Below the pieces are notes generated by a model. It searched no databases. It was not told the DNA's origin and saw only the letters and a program-made list of their open reading frames with translations. Position numbers and translations under genes: made by a program. Below, piece by piece: positions 52,647 through 60,774 of a stretch of 64,000 nt of DNA (position 1 is the first letter of the stretch; each line of letters opens with the position of its first letter). The stretch covers positions 1-64,000 of the forward strand of contig NZ_CP016365.1 in assembly GCF_001888185.1 (NCBI RefSeq), read 5' to 3'. This DNA comes from Phaeobacter porticola. GTDB lineage: Bacteria; Pseudomonadota; Alphaproteobacteria; Rhodobacterales; Rhodobacteraceae.

Positions 52647-53981
52647 GTGGCGCGGATTGATTTGACGCAGGGACCAGTCTGGCGTGCACTTGCAACTGTA
52701 TCGGCCCCTATGTCGCTTGGCATTTTGGGGGTGCTGAGCGTCGGGTTAGCGGATGCGTATTTCCTTGGTCAATTGGGAGAGGCGCCTCTTGCAGCTGTGG
52801 GGTTCATTTATCCCGTAACAACCGCGGTGACATCGCTGTCAATCGGGCTTTCGGCCGGGGCCAATGCGGCGATTTCCCAGAGCGTCGGTCGCGGTGACAG
52901 CGAAGCAGAAACAAACCGTCTGGCTGTACATGCAATCTTGCTTGGAGTAGTGATCGCGTTGTTGGTCGCGCTGATGTTTCACCTCGGCGCAGGGGCATTG
53001 TTTTCGCTGATGGGCGCCAAGGATGATGTTCTGAAGGAGGCACAATCCTATGCGCCGTTCTGGGCGCTTTCCTTTCCCTTTTTGGTTGGTATGGCCCTGC
53101 TGAATGCGGTGTTTCGCGCGCATGGTGACGGTGCAACCGCAGCCGTAATTATGCTAATCGCTGCGCTTCTCAATATCGCCCTGGATCCCATTCTTATATA
53201 CGGGCTTGGTCCGATACCTGAGATGTCGACTGCCGGGGCTGCGCTGGCGACTGCATTGGCACGTATCTTCACTCTTGTGGTAGCGTTCATCTACGCGTTG
53301 CGCGTCGGAGCGATCAGCCGGCCCAAGATATTACTTGATGGGATCGGCAGCTCCGTCTGCGAGGTGATCCGTGTTGGCTTGCCTGCGGCATTTTCCAACG
53401 CGATCAACCCGGCCGGCATGGCGATGGTGACCGCGGCTGCGGCCACATTGGGAGACACCGTCGTGGCCGGGCTTGGTGCCGCGCAGCGTGTGCAATCGGT
53501 TGCTCTGGTGCCTCTGTTGGCTTTGTCAGCTGGAATAGGGCCAGTGGTGGGGCAGAATTGGGGAGCGGATCAAAACGGACGCGCCCGTATTGCGGTGTTG
53601 CGATCCTGGCAATTCTGCTTGTGCTACGGTCTTGCTGCAGCGGTAGTATTGACCATATTTGCACCACAGATTTCTGGGTTCATCGCCTCTGATGTTGCCG
53701 CTGCTGACAGGGCAGCACAGTATCTGCGCATCGTCAGTTGGAGCTTTCTAGGCTACGGCGTCCTAGTGACTGCGAATGCTGCTATGAATGCACGTTCGAA
53801 GGCGGTCTGGTCCATGGGGTTGAGCCTGGCGCGGATCTTTGTCGTCTACGTCCCATTGGCCTGGCTGGGGGTTTGGATGTTTGGCTATCCGGGCATCCTT
53901 GGGGCTGCTATTGCGGCCAATTTTGCTGCCCTGCCCGGTGCCTATTTCGCGGGCCGCAAAACTGGGTTGGTCGGGGAATGA
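52647..53981 (+). CDS. MATE family multidrug efflux transporter
   Basis: 444 residues from GTG 52647 (AAGGAGA 6 nt upstream; earlier codons in the same frame are unlikely). Twelve-helix MATE: GPVWRALATVSAPMSLGILGVLSVGLADAYFLGQLGE (in parts: LGVLSVGLADAYFLGQLG), PLAAVGFIYPVTTAVTSL, GANAAISQSVGRGD, FRAHGDGATAAVIML, FSNAINPAGMAMVTAAAATLG, NAAMNARSKAVWSMGLSLARIF. Drug/Na+ or H+ antiporter. Divergent from the exonuclease, convergent with the aldehyde dehydrogenase. Substrate unknown. Confidence 0.9.
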   Translation: MARIDLTQGPVWRALATVSAPMSLGILGVLSVGLADAYFLGQLGEAPLAAVGFIYPVTTAVTSLSIGLSAGANAAISQSVGRGDSEAETNRLAVHAILLGVVIALLVALMFHLGAGALFSLMGAKDDVLKEAQSYAPFWALSFPFLVGMALLNAVFRAHGDGATAAVIMLIAALLNIALDPILIYGLGPIPEMSTAGAALATALARIFTLVVAFIYALRVGAISRPKILLDGIGSSVCEVIRVGLPAAFSNAINPAGMAMVTAAAATLGDTVVAGLGAAQRVQSVALVPLLALSAGIGPVVGQNWGADQNGRARIAVLRSWQFCLCYGLAAAVVLTIFAPQISGFIASDVAAADRAAQYLRIVSWSFLGYGVLVTANAAMNARSKAVWSMGLSLARIFVVYVPLAWLGVWMFGYPGILGAAIAANFAALPGAYFAGRKTGLVGE

Positions 53982-54100
53982 TACGCGCTCGTCGGGACGT
54001 GGCGGTTGGACAGCACGTATGTCGAAGATTGAGGTATTCAGGGGCCTGCTCTGCCCGCCAGCCAATGTCTCATCTGAGTATCTGGATCGGCCCGAAACGA

Positions 54101-54130
54101 ATTGGCCGCCCACGAGAGTGGACGGCCAAT
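54101..54130. terminator. Hairpin between convergent MATE and aldehyde dehydrogenase genes
   Basis: ATTGGCCGCCCAC, loop GAGA, GTGGACGGCCAAT: twelve of thirteen positions pair. No T-run follows on either strand, so it may be a stability element or Rho-type terminator. Confidence 0.5.
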
Positions 54131-54136
54131 CACCTG

Positions 54137-55516
54137 CTAGCTCATCACCATGATCGATTTCACGTTCACGAACTCTTTCATGCCAAATCCACCATGCTCA
54201 CGCCCATAGCCAGAATCCTTGACACCACCGAAGGGCATGTTGGGGATCGCCAAGCCAAAACCGTTGATAAAGACCATGCCAGTGTCGAAATGGTCGCGCG
54301 CCAGCGCGATTGCCTTGTCAGTATCTGTTGTCATAATGCCACCGCCGAGGCCAAAACGGCTGTCATTGGCGATACGCATCGCATCATCGGCATCCTTGGC
54401 ACGGATCAGCGCGGCGACTGGACCGAACAGCTCGTCATCGTAGGCGGGCTGGCCGGGGGTAACGTTGTCCAGGACAGTGGCGGGGTAGAAGAAGCCGTCG
54501 CCGATGGGTATTTCGCCACCGCAGAGAATTTTGGCACCAGCCCCGACGCTGTCTTCTACCTGCTGATGTAACTCTTCGCGCAGATCTTCTCGGGCCATGG
54601 GTCCAATGTCAGCCTCATCTCCTGTAGGGTCGCCGGGTTTCAGATTTCTCATCGCCTTTACGAAGGCATCGCGGAACGTATCGTAGATCGCATCGACTAC
54701 AACAAAGCGTTTGGCTGCAATGCAGGTTTCACCGTTATTGTAGGTCCGCCCGCTGACGCAGGTTTGAACGGCGGCCTCGATATCGGCGTCCTCTAAGACG
54801 ATGTATGCATCGTTCGAGCCCAGCTCCAAAACGGTTTTCTTGACCGCTTCGGCAGCCTTGGCACCGACCTTGCGGCCAGCGCCGTCACTGCCGGTCAACG
54901 TTACGCCGCGTACAAGATCGTGGCCGATCAGATTGTCTGATTGATCATGCGAGATTACCAGAGCCTGAAACAGCCCCTTGGGCAGATCTGCGGATTCGTA
55001 GATTTCTTGTAGCAGCTGGCCGGAGCCTGTCACGTTGGAGGCATGTTTCAGCAGCACCCCGTTGCCCGCGATTAGGCTGGCGATAGAAAAGCGCACAACC
55101 TGATAGGCCGGAAAGTTCCATGGTTGAATGCCGTAGACAATACCCAAGGGCGAGTAGTAGATATGCCCCGTCTTGCCGCCTTCGATATTACGCTCCTCAG
55201 GGGCAAATGCCTTTGGCGCTTCCCCGGCACTGTAGTCGCAGATTGCGGCGCACAGGTCGATTTCCTGATGGCTTTGGGTCAAGAGCTTGCCCATTTCATC
55301 GGTCATCAGTTCCGCAAGCTCTTCCTTTCGCTCGCGCAGGGCTGTTCCGATTGATTTGATAATCTCGGACCGCTCTTCTACCGGGGTCTGGCGCCAGACC
55401 AGAAAGGCCTTGTGGCAGCTTTGTACAGCATCTTCTACAGCGTCGTTGCTCAGAATTGGGTAGCTGTTCAGAGTTTCACCTGTGGTTGGGTTCACTGTGG
55501 TGACGGTATCAGACAT
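54137..55516 (-). CDS. NAD(P)-dependent succinate-semialdehyde dehydrogenase-like enzyme
   Basis: 459 residues from ATG 55516 (AAAGG upstream). Aldehyde dehydrogenase fold: VYGIQPWNFPAYQVVRFSIASLIAGN, LKHASNVTGSGQLLQ, catalytic Glu in TVLELGSNDAYIVL and catalytic Cys in YNNGETCIAAKRFVVV, FGGVKDSGYGREHGGFGMKEFVNVKSIMV. The short N-terminus and GETCIA motif are typical of the SSADH group (GabD/Sad). It oxidises succinate semialdehyde or a similar aldehyde to acid in the cytoplasm. No gabT neighbour is seen, so substrate is by family. Confidence 0.87.
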   Translation of the reverse strand: MSDTVTTVNPTTGETLNSYPILSNDAVEDAVQSCHKAFLVWRQTPVEERSEIIKSIGTALRERKEELAELMTDEMGKLLTQSHQEIDLCAAICDYSAGEAPKAFAPEERNIEGGKTGHIYYSPLGIVYGIQPWNFPAYQVVRFSIASLIAGNGVLLKHASNVTGSGQLLQEIYESADLPKGLFQALVISHDQSDNLIGHDLVRGVTLTGSDGAGRKVGAKAAEAVKKTVLELGSNDAYIVLEDADIEAAVQTCVSGRTYNNGETCIAAKRFVVVDAIYDTFRDAFVKAMRNLKPGDPTGDEADIGPMAREDLREELHQQVEDSVGAGAKILCGGEIPIGDGFFYPATVLDNVTPGQPAYDDELFGPVAALIRAKDADDAMRIANDSRFGLGGGIMTTDTDKAIALARDHFDTGMVFINGFGLAIPNMPFGGVKDSGYGREHGGFGMKEFVNVKSIMVMS

Positions 55517-55703
55517 GATTGGCCTTTCCATTTGGCGGCAGAGGAGGATGCCTTTGCCTAATCTCATGGGCACAACGTGAGGTGGCTGGCAGAGTTCCCG
55601 AAAATCGCGAAGACGTGAGGTCGTCTGATTTTGCCGCCCTAATTGTGCAACCTGCGCACGACCAAGGATTGCGTTGCTGATCGCGGGAACATATAGTGAA
55701 CAA

Positions 55704-56939
55704 ATGACAAAGCAAACACTGGATCAGAAGCTCGCCATATTAAGCGATGCCGCTAAATACGACGCGTCCTGCGCATCGTCAGGGTCGATAAAACGTGACT
55801 CTCGCGATGGTAAGGGGCTTGGATCAAACGAAGGTACGGGTATCTGCCACGCCTATGCGCCCGATGGTCGCTGCATCAGTCTGCTGAAGATTCTGATGAC
55901 GAATTTCTGTATCTATGACTGCACTTATTGTGTAAACCGAGTGTCGTCGAACGTACCACGTGCACGATTTTCCGTGGATGAGGTGGTGAAGTTGACCATC
56001 GAATTCTACCGGCGCAACTATATCGAAGGGCTGTTTCTCTCCTCTGGTATCATCCGCTCGCCGGATGCCACCATGTCGGATATGGTGCTGATCGCGCGCA
56101 AGTTGCGGCAGGAAGAGAATTTTCGCGGTTACATTCACCTCAAAACGATCCCGGATGCCACGCCTGAATTGATCGCTGAGGCAGGCCTGCTGGCGGATCG
56201 GCTGTCTATCAACGTCGAGATGCCAAGCGATGCAGCCGTGCGTGAACATGCGCCGGAGAAGGATCCAAGCCAGATCCGCAAGGCGATGGGTGATGTTCGT
56301 CTGCGCAAAGAGGCGGCAAACGATAAAAGCCATACGGGCAAACGCCCGCCGCGTTTTGCGCCGGCGGGTCAGTCGACTCAGATGATTGTGGGGGCGGACG
56401 GGTCAAACGATGCTCAGGTTCTGGGCCAGTCCACCCGGCTCTATTCCAGTTACAAACTAAAGCGGGTCTATTATTCTGCGTTTTCTCCGATACCGGACAG
56501 CTCTGCCAAACTGCCTCTGATTTCGCCCCCGCTGCAGAGAGAACACCGGCTGTATCAGGCAGATTGGTTGTTGCGGTTTTATGATTTCCAACTGGATGAG
56601 ATCACATCGGTCACGCCAGATGGCAATCTGGACCTGGATATCGATCCGAAGTTGGCTTGGGCCTTGGCGCACCGTGAGATGTTTCCGTTCGATGTGAACA
56701 GAGCGAGCCGGGAAATGTTGCTGCGGGTGCCGGGGTTCGGGGTAAAGACCGTAACCCGGATCCTGACCACCCGACGGCACCGAATGCTGCGCTACGAGGA
56801 CCTGATCCAGATGGGGGCTTCGATGAAAAAGGCGCGGGCATTTGTGGTGGCGGGCGGTTGGACACCCGGCACGCTGACCGATAGCGCCAATCTGCGTGCA
56901 CGGTTTGCGCCGCCGCCGGAGCAGCTGGCATTATTCTAA
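55704..56939 (+). CDS. Putative DNA modification/repair radical SAM protein
   Basis: 411 residues from ATG 55704. Radical SAM cluster motif C69-x3-C73-x2-C76 (FCIYDCTYC), GLFLSSGIIRSPD, YIHLKTIPDATPELI, LADRLSINVEMPSD, and a C-terminal helix-hairpin-helix-like DNA-binding segment (DVNRASREMLLRVPGFGVKTVTRIL, in parts). Family: radical SAM protein found next to uracil-DNA glycosylase-like UdgX genes and assigned a putative DNA modification or repair role. The stop overlaps the UdgX gene start (TAATG), strong evidence of joint function. Reaction unknown. Confidence 0.88.
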   Translation: MTKQTLDQKLAILSDAAKYDASCASSGSIKRDSRDGKGLGSNEGTGICHAYAPDGRCISLLKILMTNFCIYDCTYCVNRVSSNVPRARFSVDEVVKLTIEFYRRNYIEGLFLSSGIIRSPDATMSDMVLIARKLRQEENFRGYIHLKTIPDATPELIAEAGLLADRLSINVEMPSDAAVREHAPEKDPSQIRKAMGDVRLRKEAANDKSHTGKRPPRFAPAGQSTQMIVGADGSNDAQVLGQSTRLYSSYKLKRVYYSAFSPIPDSSAKLPLISPPLQREHRLYQADWLLRFYDFQLDEITSVTPDGNLDLDIDPKLAWALAHREMFPFDVNRASREMLLRVPGFGVKTVTRILTTRRHRMLRYEDLIQMGASMKKARAFVVAGGWTPGTLTDSANLRARFAPPPEQLALF

Positions 56940-58393
56940 TGTACCGTGCGGAAATTTCATCCATCGGAGCGGCGATCGCCTGGCGCAAGGCGGCACGTGG
57001 GTTCCTGTCAAATGCAATCCCGCCCGAAGAGATCCTATGGGGAGAGGGTGCGGTCGTGCCTGACCTTTTTGGACAGGAGGCTACAGCGCCACCAATAGGC
57101 GAGTTCAAGGTACCACGAAGCTTTGTCGCGTTGGCGGATCATGTCGTTTGGCACAGCGATCCCAGCCGCTTTGCGCGGCTATATGCGTTGCTCTGGCGCA
57201 TGAGGCGCGAGCGCGGCCTGATGAGCGACCGCGGCGACAGTGAATTGGCGCATCTGCGGCGTATGGAAAAGGCGGTTTTGCGCTGCAAACACAAAATGAA
57301 AGCCTTTGTTCGCTTTCGTGAGCTGGGGGATCCCGAGGCAGCGCGCCGGTCCTTTGCGGCCTGGTTCGAACCTACGCACCACACCGTAGAGCCTACAGCC
57401 ACTTTTTTTGTCCGCCGCTTTGCCGATATGGATTGGCGCATTCTTACATCTGATGTGTGCGCGATCTTTGAAAGCGGTGACTTACGGTTTGAGCCGGGGC
57501 GCCCGAAACCTAACCTGCCCGACGACGCCAACGAGCAGCTTTGGGTCACGTATTTCCGTAATATTTTCAATCCGGCGCGTCTGAACGTACAGGCGATGCA
57601 GTCGGAGATGCCTAAGAAATACTGGAAGAATATGCCTGAGGCGGCTGTCATTCCCGATTTGGTCGCCTCAGCGCCTGCGCGGGCCCGCGCTATGGCTGAG
57701 GCGGCACCAACGCTGCCACCGCTCCGCGCGGCACGGGTACAGGCGCAGTTGCCTGCAGCCAATCCGTGGTGGCAGGGCACTGTAGGAGACCTGCCAAACG
57801 CGATTAATGCGTGTACGCGCTGCCCTTTGCACGAAAATGCGACACAGGCAGTACCAGGCGAAGGCCCCCCAAGTGCAGATCTGATGATTGTGGGTGAGCA
57901 GCCGGGAGATCAGGAGGATCTTATCGGGCGTCCATTTGTTGGGCCTGCGGGACAGCTGTTTGACCAGCTTGCGGCTGAGGTCGGCCTGTCAAGGACAACC
58001 GCCTATGTGACCAATGCCGTGAAGCATTTCAAATTCACTGCAAAGGGACGTCGACGACTGCATCAGCGTCCTAATGGGGCGGAGATTGCTCATTGTCAGG
58101 TGTGGCTGCGAGCTGAGCTGGAACAGGTCCAGCCAAAACTGATCCTGGCACTTGGAGTAACTGCTACCGAGGCGTTGCTTGGGTCAGGCGAGGATATCCT
58201 GCGGCGACGAGGCAGTATCGAATATCGCGCCGACGGGCAACCAGTGCTGATTACGCTACACCCATCTTATATATTGCGGCTGCCTGACCCAACACTGCGG
58301 GCCCGTGCAATCGAGAACCTGCGCGCAGATTTGCGACTTGTGGACGGCTGGTTGGCAAAGTCCGTTTCCGACCAACAAAAGGCGACGGTGTAG
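56939..58393 (+). CDS. DUF4130-UdgX fusion, uracil-DNA-binding protein
   Basis: 484 residues, ATG 56939 overlapping the radical SAM stop. N-terminal half (1-260) is a DUF4130-type domain (RMEKAVLRCKHKMKAFVRF, FEPTHHTVEPTATFFVRRF, YFRNIFNPARLNVQAMQSEMPKKYW). C-terminal half is a UdgX: CTRCPLHEN (292-300), GEQPGDQED (319-327), loop RRRLH with His375, CQVWLRAEL (C386) and HPSYILR (441-447). In UdgX a loop His (KRRIH) attacks uracil-bearing DNA and becomes covalently bound; here the loop reads RRRLH with the His kept. Three Fe-S cysteine candidates (292, 295, 386) are visible; a fourth is not obvious. Presumed suicide-type binding to uracil sites, with the radical SAM enzyme as partner. Confidence 0.86.
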   Translation: MYRAEISSIGAAIAWRKAARGFLSNAIPPEEILWGEGAVVPDLFGQEATAPPIGEFKVPRSFVALADHVVWHSDPSRFARLYALLWRMRRERGLMSDRGDSELAHLRRMEKAVLRCKHKMKAFVRFRELGDPEAARRSFAAWFEPTHHTVEPTATFFVRRFADMDWRILTSDVCAIFESGDLRFEPGRPKPNLPDDANEQLWVTYFRNIFNPARLNVQAMQSEMPKKYWKNMPEAAVIPDLVASAPARARAMAEAAPTLPPLRAARVQAQLPAANPWWQGTVGDLPNAINACTRCPLHENATQAVPGEGPPSADLMIVGEQPGDQEDLIGRPFVGPAGQLFDQLAAEVGLSRTTAYVTNAVKHFKFTAKGRRRLHQRPNGAEIAHCQVWLRAELEQVQPKLILALGVTATEALLGSGEDILRRRGSIEYRADGQPVLITLHPSYILRLPDPTLRARAIENLRADLRLVDGWLAKSVSDQQKATV

Positions 58394-58397
58394 TAAG

Positions 58398-58655
58398 CTA
58401 GTCGGTGCTGGTTGTGCTTGTCGATCCAGACGAGCCGATCCCCGCGATCAGTGCCAACCCGAACAAACCGATTGCAGGCGCAATCATTGGCGCGAACTGA
58501 CCTGCGACGGGTTCTATAAGCAGGAGACAATCCTCCTCTTCTGCGTTGCTGTCGTCGTCACAGTCAAACTGGTTGTCTTGTCGCTGCGTGGTCTGGGCAT
58601 AACCTGTCTGTACAGCGAGACCTAAGGCAAGCATGGCGACGATGATGCGGCGCAT
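58398..58655 (-). CDS. Small secreted protein (YjbE-like)
   Basis: 85 residues, ATG 58655 (AAAGGG upstream). Signal peptide MRRIIVAMLALGLAVQTGYAQ, an Asp/Glu-rich stretch (CDDDSNAEEEDC), a hydrophobic segment (PAIGLFGLALIAGIG) and a Ser/Thr tail (SSGSTSTTSTD). Small, Ser/Thr-rich and downstream of yjbH-yjbF-Wza, it fits YjbE, the first gene of the YjbEFGH exopolysaccharide operon in enterobacteria. Here it is the last gene of the operon; its start is 27 bp after the preceding stop. Confidence 0.55.
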   Translation of the reverse strand: MRRIIVAMLALGLAVQTGYAQTTQRQDNQFDCDDDSNAEEEDCLLLIEPVAGQFAPMIAPAIGLFGLALIAGIGSSGSTSTTSTD

Positions 58656-58681
58656 GGAATATCCCTTTCTGTTCAATCTGA

Positions 58682-60055
58682 TTAATTGACCGCTGCTGCA
58701 ACTGGTGTGGTGATCAGCGATGGTGTGATCTGGCGCAGCGTGCGGCCCCATTTGGTCACTGGGTTTTCGGCAACAAAAACAACGTCATCAGGGCGCAGTT
58801 GAAACTTGGTTGCAAGAGTCAGATTGGCGGCACTGCTTGCATTCAAATGCCACGCGGTGACGGCGCCGAATTCGCGCGGGTCGCTGGAGGCGCGCAACAC
58901 GTAGACCTGAGAAACATCACCGGTTTCCCGCGCAATTCCGCCACCTGCATCATACAACGCATCGGCAAGAGAGGCCTGACGTTCGTAGGGCAGTGGGTAG
59001 CGGGTTTGGATGTCGACCTCGCCGGCGAGATAGACAAAATCGCGATCATTGGCGCCGAGCGTCTCGCGCGCTTCGAAGGTGCTGCGCTGCTCGGCATTAT
59101 CGTTTCGGCGCAGGGAAATCGCGGTGTTCAGTTCGCTTAACTCCTGTGCCCGTGCCGCTAATGTGGTCTGCTTCAGCCGAATCTGCTGCTCAAAGAACCT
59201 TTCGGCTCGGTTGAGGTTGAAATCCGTGTCCACAAACACCGCATCTCCCGATACCAGACGGGTGTTCTGAAGATCGGGGCTGGCGTAGAAATCTTTCAAG
59301 GGGATCTGGTAAAGCGTGCCGTTCCGAAAAATCCGTACCGAGCTGACGTCGGTATCAGAGACCGACACGCTGCCTGCGGCGGCCAAGGCCTCGCTCAGGT
59401 ACAGCGGGGTCAGCGTGATAGGCAAGACGCCAGGCTTGCCGACAGCACCGCCAACAGACACGCGGCGTGAGTTGAATTCTGCGATTTCCAGGCTGAAGGT
59501 GGGATCGAACTGTGCCTCTACCAACTTCTGAAACAACAGCTCTTCCGCATCTTCGATAGTCAAGCCGGCAATGCGCACACGTCCGACATCGGGAATATTC
59601 ACGGCCCCATCATCCTGCACGGTATACCCATTGCGGCTGTTTTGGGCAGCCAGCAGACCTGACAGTTCCTCCAGCGTGTTGCGGGTAGACGGGGTCGCCA
59701 ACATCACGACATCCCCAACTCCGATGCTATACGGCATGGCGGGTGCCTCAGGCGGGCGTTTCAGTACCAGCTGTTGGTTGCGGACACCGACCTGCGTTGA
59801 CGGTGCGTCGGGCAGACGGCCGGAGCCGCGAACAGATATACCGGCTCCAGTTCCGGCAGAACGCGCATAGGCATCGGGCAGCGACTGCGGTGCATACGGC
59901 GCGCGATTTGCTTGGATTACCGTCTCACCGGTTAGCGGTATAACCCGGACCTGCGTGCCATCACCCGCGCCGGGGATGACATCAGAGCTGCGATAGACGG
60001 TCGAGCATCCTGCCAGCGTAAGCGTGGCGCAGCAGATTATGGAAATCAGGCGCAA
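58682..60055 (-). CDS. Wza-type outer-membrane polysaccharide export lipoprotein
   Basis: Start set at TTG 60055: GGAGG lies 7 nt before it and the resulting N-terminus (LRLISIICCATLTLAGC) has a lipobox, whereas ATG 60118 (which overlaps the yjbF stop in an ATGA) would put 21 charged residues in front of the signal. 457 residues. Polysaccharide export sequence PYSIGVGDVVMLATP, SLBB-like repeats (GYTVQDDGAVNIPDVGRVRIAGLTIEDAEELL, in parts), ISGR... and RRVSVGGAVGKPGVLPITLTP. Occupies the position of YjbG but is Wza-like. Exports EPS across the outer membrane with the Wzc-like protein. Confidence 0.8.
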   Translation of the reverse strand: MRLISIICCATLTLAGCSTVYRSSDVIPGAGDGTQVRVIPLTGETVIQANRAPYAPQSLPDAYARSAGTGAGISVRGSGRLPDAPSTQVGVRNQQLVLKRPPEAPAMPYSIGVGDVVMLATPSTRNTLEELSGLLAAQNSRNGYTVQDDGAVNIPDVGRVRIAGLTIEDAEELLFQKLVEAQFDPTFSLEIAEFNSRRVSVGGAVGKPGVLPITLTPLYLSEALAAAGSVSVSDTDVSSVRIFRNGTLYQIPLKDFYASPDLQNTRLVSGDAVFVDTDFNLNRAERFFEQQIRLKQTTLAARAQELSELNTAISLRRNDNAEQRSTFEARETLGANDRDFVYLAGEVDIQTRYPLPYERQASLADALYDAGGGIARETGDVSQVYVLRASSDPREFGAVTAWHLNASSAANLTLATKFQLRPDDVVFVAENPVTKWGRTLRQITPSLITTPVAAAVN

Positions 60056-60114
60056 GGTCTTTCCTCCGGTCGGGGTGGTGGTGGCGCGATGGGTGTCGCC
60101 TATGGCACAGCGGG

Positions 60115-60774
60115 TCATCGCGTCACCCGCAGTCTGGTCGTCATATTTCCCAGGAATGGCCCAGTCCATTGGCGGCTTTGGATCAATGTGTTGTCACGGG
60201 TTCGCAGCCAATAGAGGTTGAGAAATCGCTGATCTGGATTGATGCAGGTCTCAGCCATCAGACGAGTCGTGATTTCCATGCCATCAATTCTCAGGATCCG
60301 CGCTCCGCGCGTTTCTATGTCACAGTGGTAACTGCGGGTCTCAATTTCATTGTTCCCAGTGAGATAGCTGTGGAACCGCTGCGACGATCCTAGATCTTGT
60401 TCAAATATTCGCTGTCTGGACTGATCCAGATCTACTGCCATCAAACCCGCACCAAACCCGCGCGTTGCGCGCAGTAGGCCGCGGTCGGTTTGCAGGCTTG
60501 CGCCGTCTGATGACAGCCAGGTTACCAGACCGGCGCGGTGTGTTTCTGCAACCATTGTGCCTGCGATACCGGTTTTGATGAAACTGACCTGCATTTGCGC
60601 GGCGCCATTGGCCGCAAGTGCCGTCATGCGGGTCATCGAGGGGGCTGCTGGCGGTTGGACGATCTGTTGCAGGCTGACGATCTCACGCTCGTCATTGGTG
60701 CAGCCCGCAACCATCATACTGACCATGACCGCAAGAGAGGTCGCAATTCGGCGGTGTTGTCGCAGAGATGTCAT
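60115..60774 (-). CDS. yjbF: YjbF family lipoprotein
   Basis: 219 residues from ATG 60774 (overlaps the yjbH stop). Signal peptide MTSLRQHRRIATSLAVMVSMMVAGC with lipobox VAGC. YjbF pattern: GLLRATRGFGAGLMAVDL, RSYHCDIETRGARIL, ITTRLMAETCINPDQRF, NLYWLRTRDNTLIQSRQW, PFLGNMTTRL. Outer-membrane lipoprotein of the YjbEFGH EPS system; exact role unknown. Second gene of the operon, ATGA coupled to the next reading frame (60115-60118). Confidence 0.82.
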   Translation of the reverse strand: MTSLRQHRRIATSLAVMVSMMVAGCTNDEREIVSLQQIVQPPAAPSMTRMTALAANGAAQMQVSFIKTGIAGTMVAETHRAGLVTWLSSDGASLQTDRGLLRATRGFGAGLMAVDLDQSRQRIFEQDLGSSQRFHSYLTGNNEIETRSYHCDIETRGARILRIDGMEITTRLMAETCINPDQRFLNLYWLRTRDNTLIQSRQWTGPFLGNMTTRLRVTR

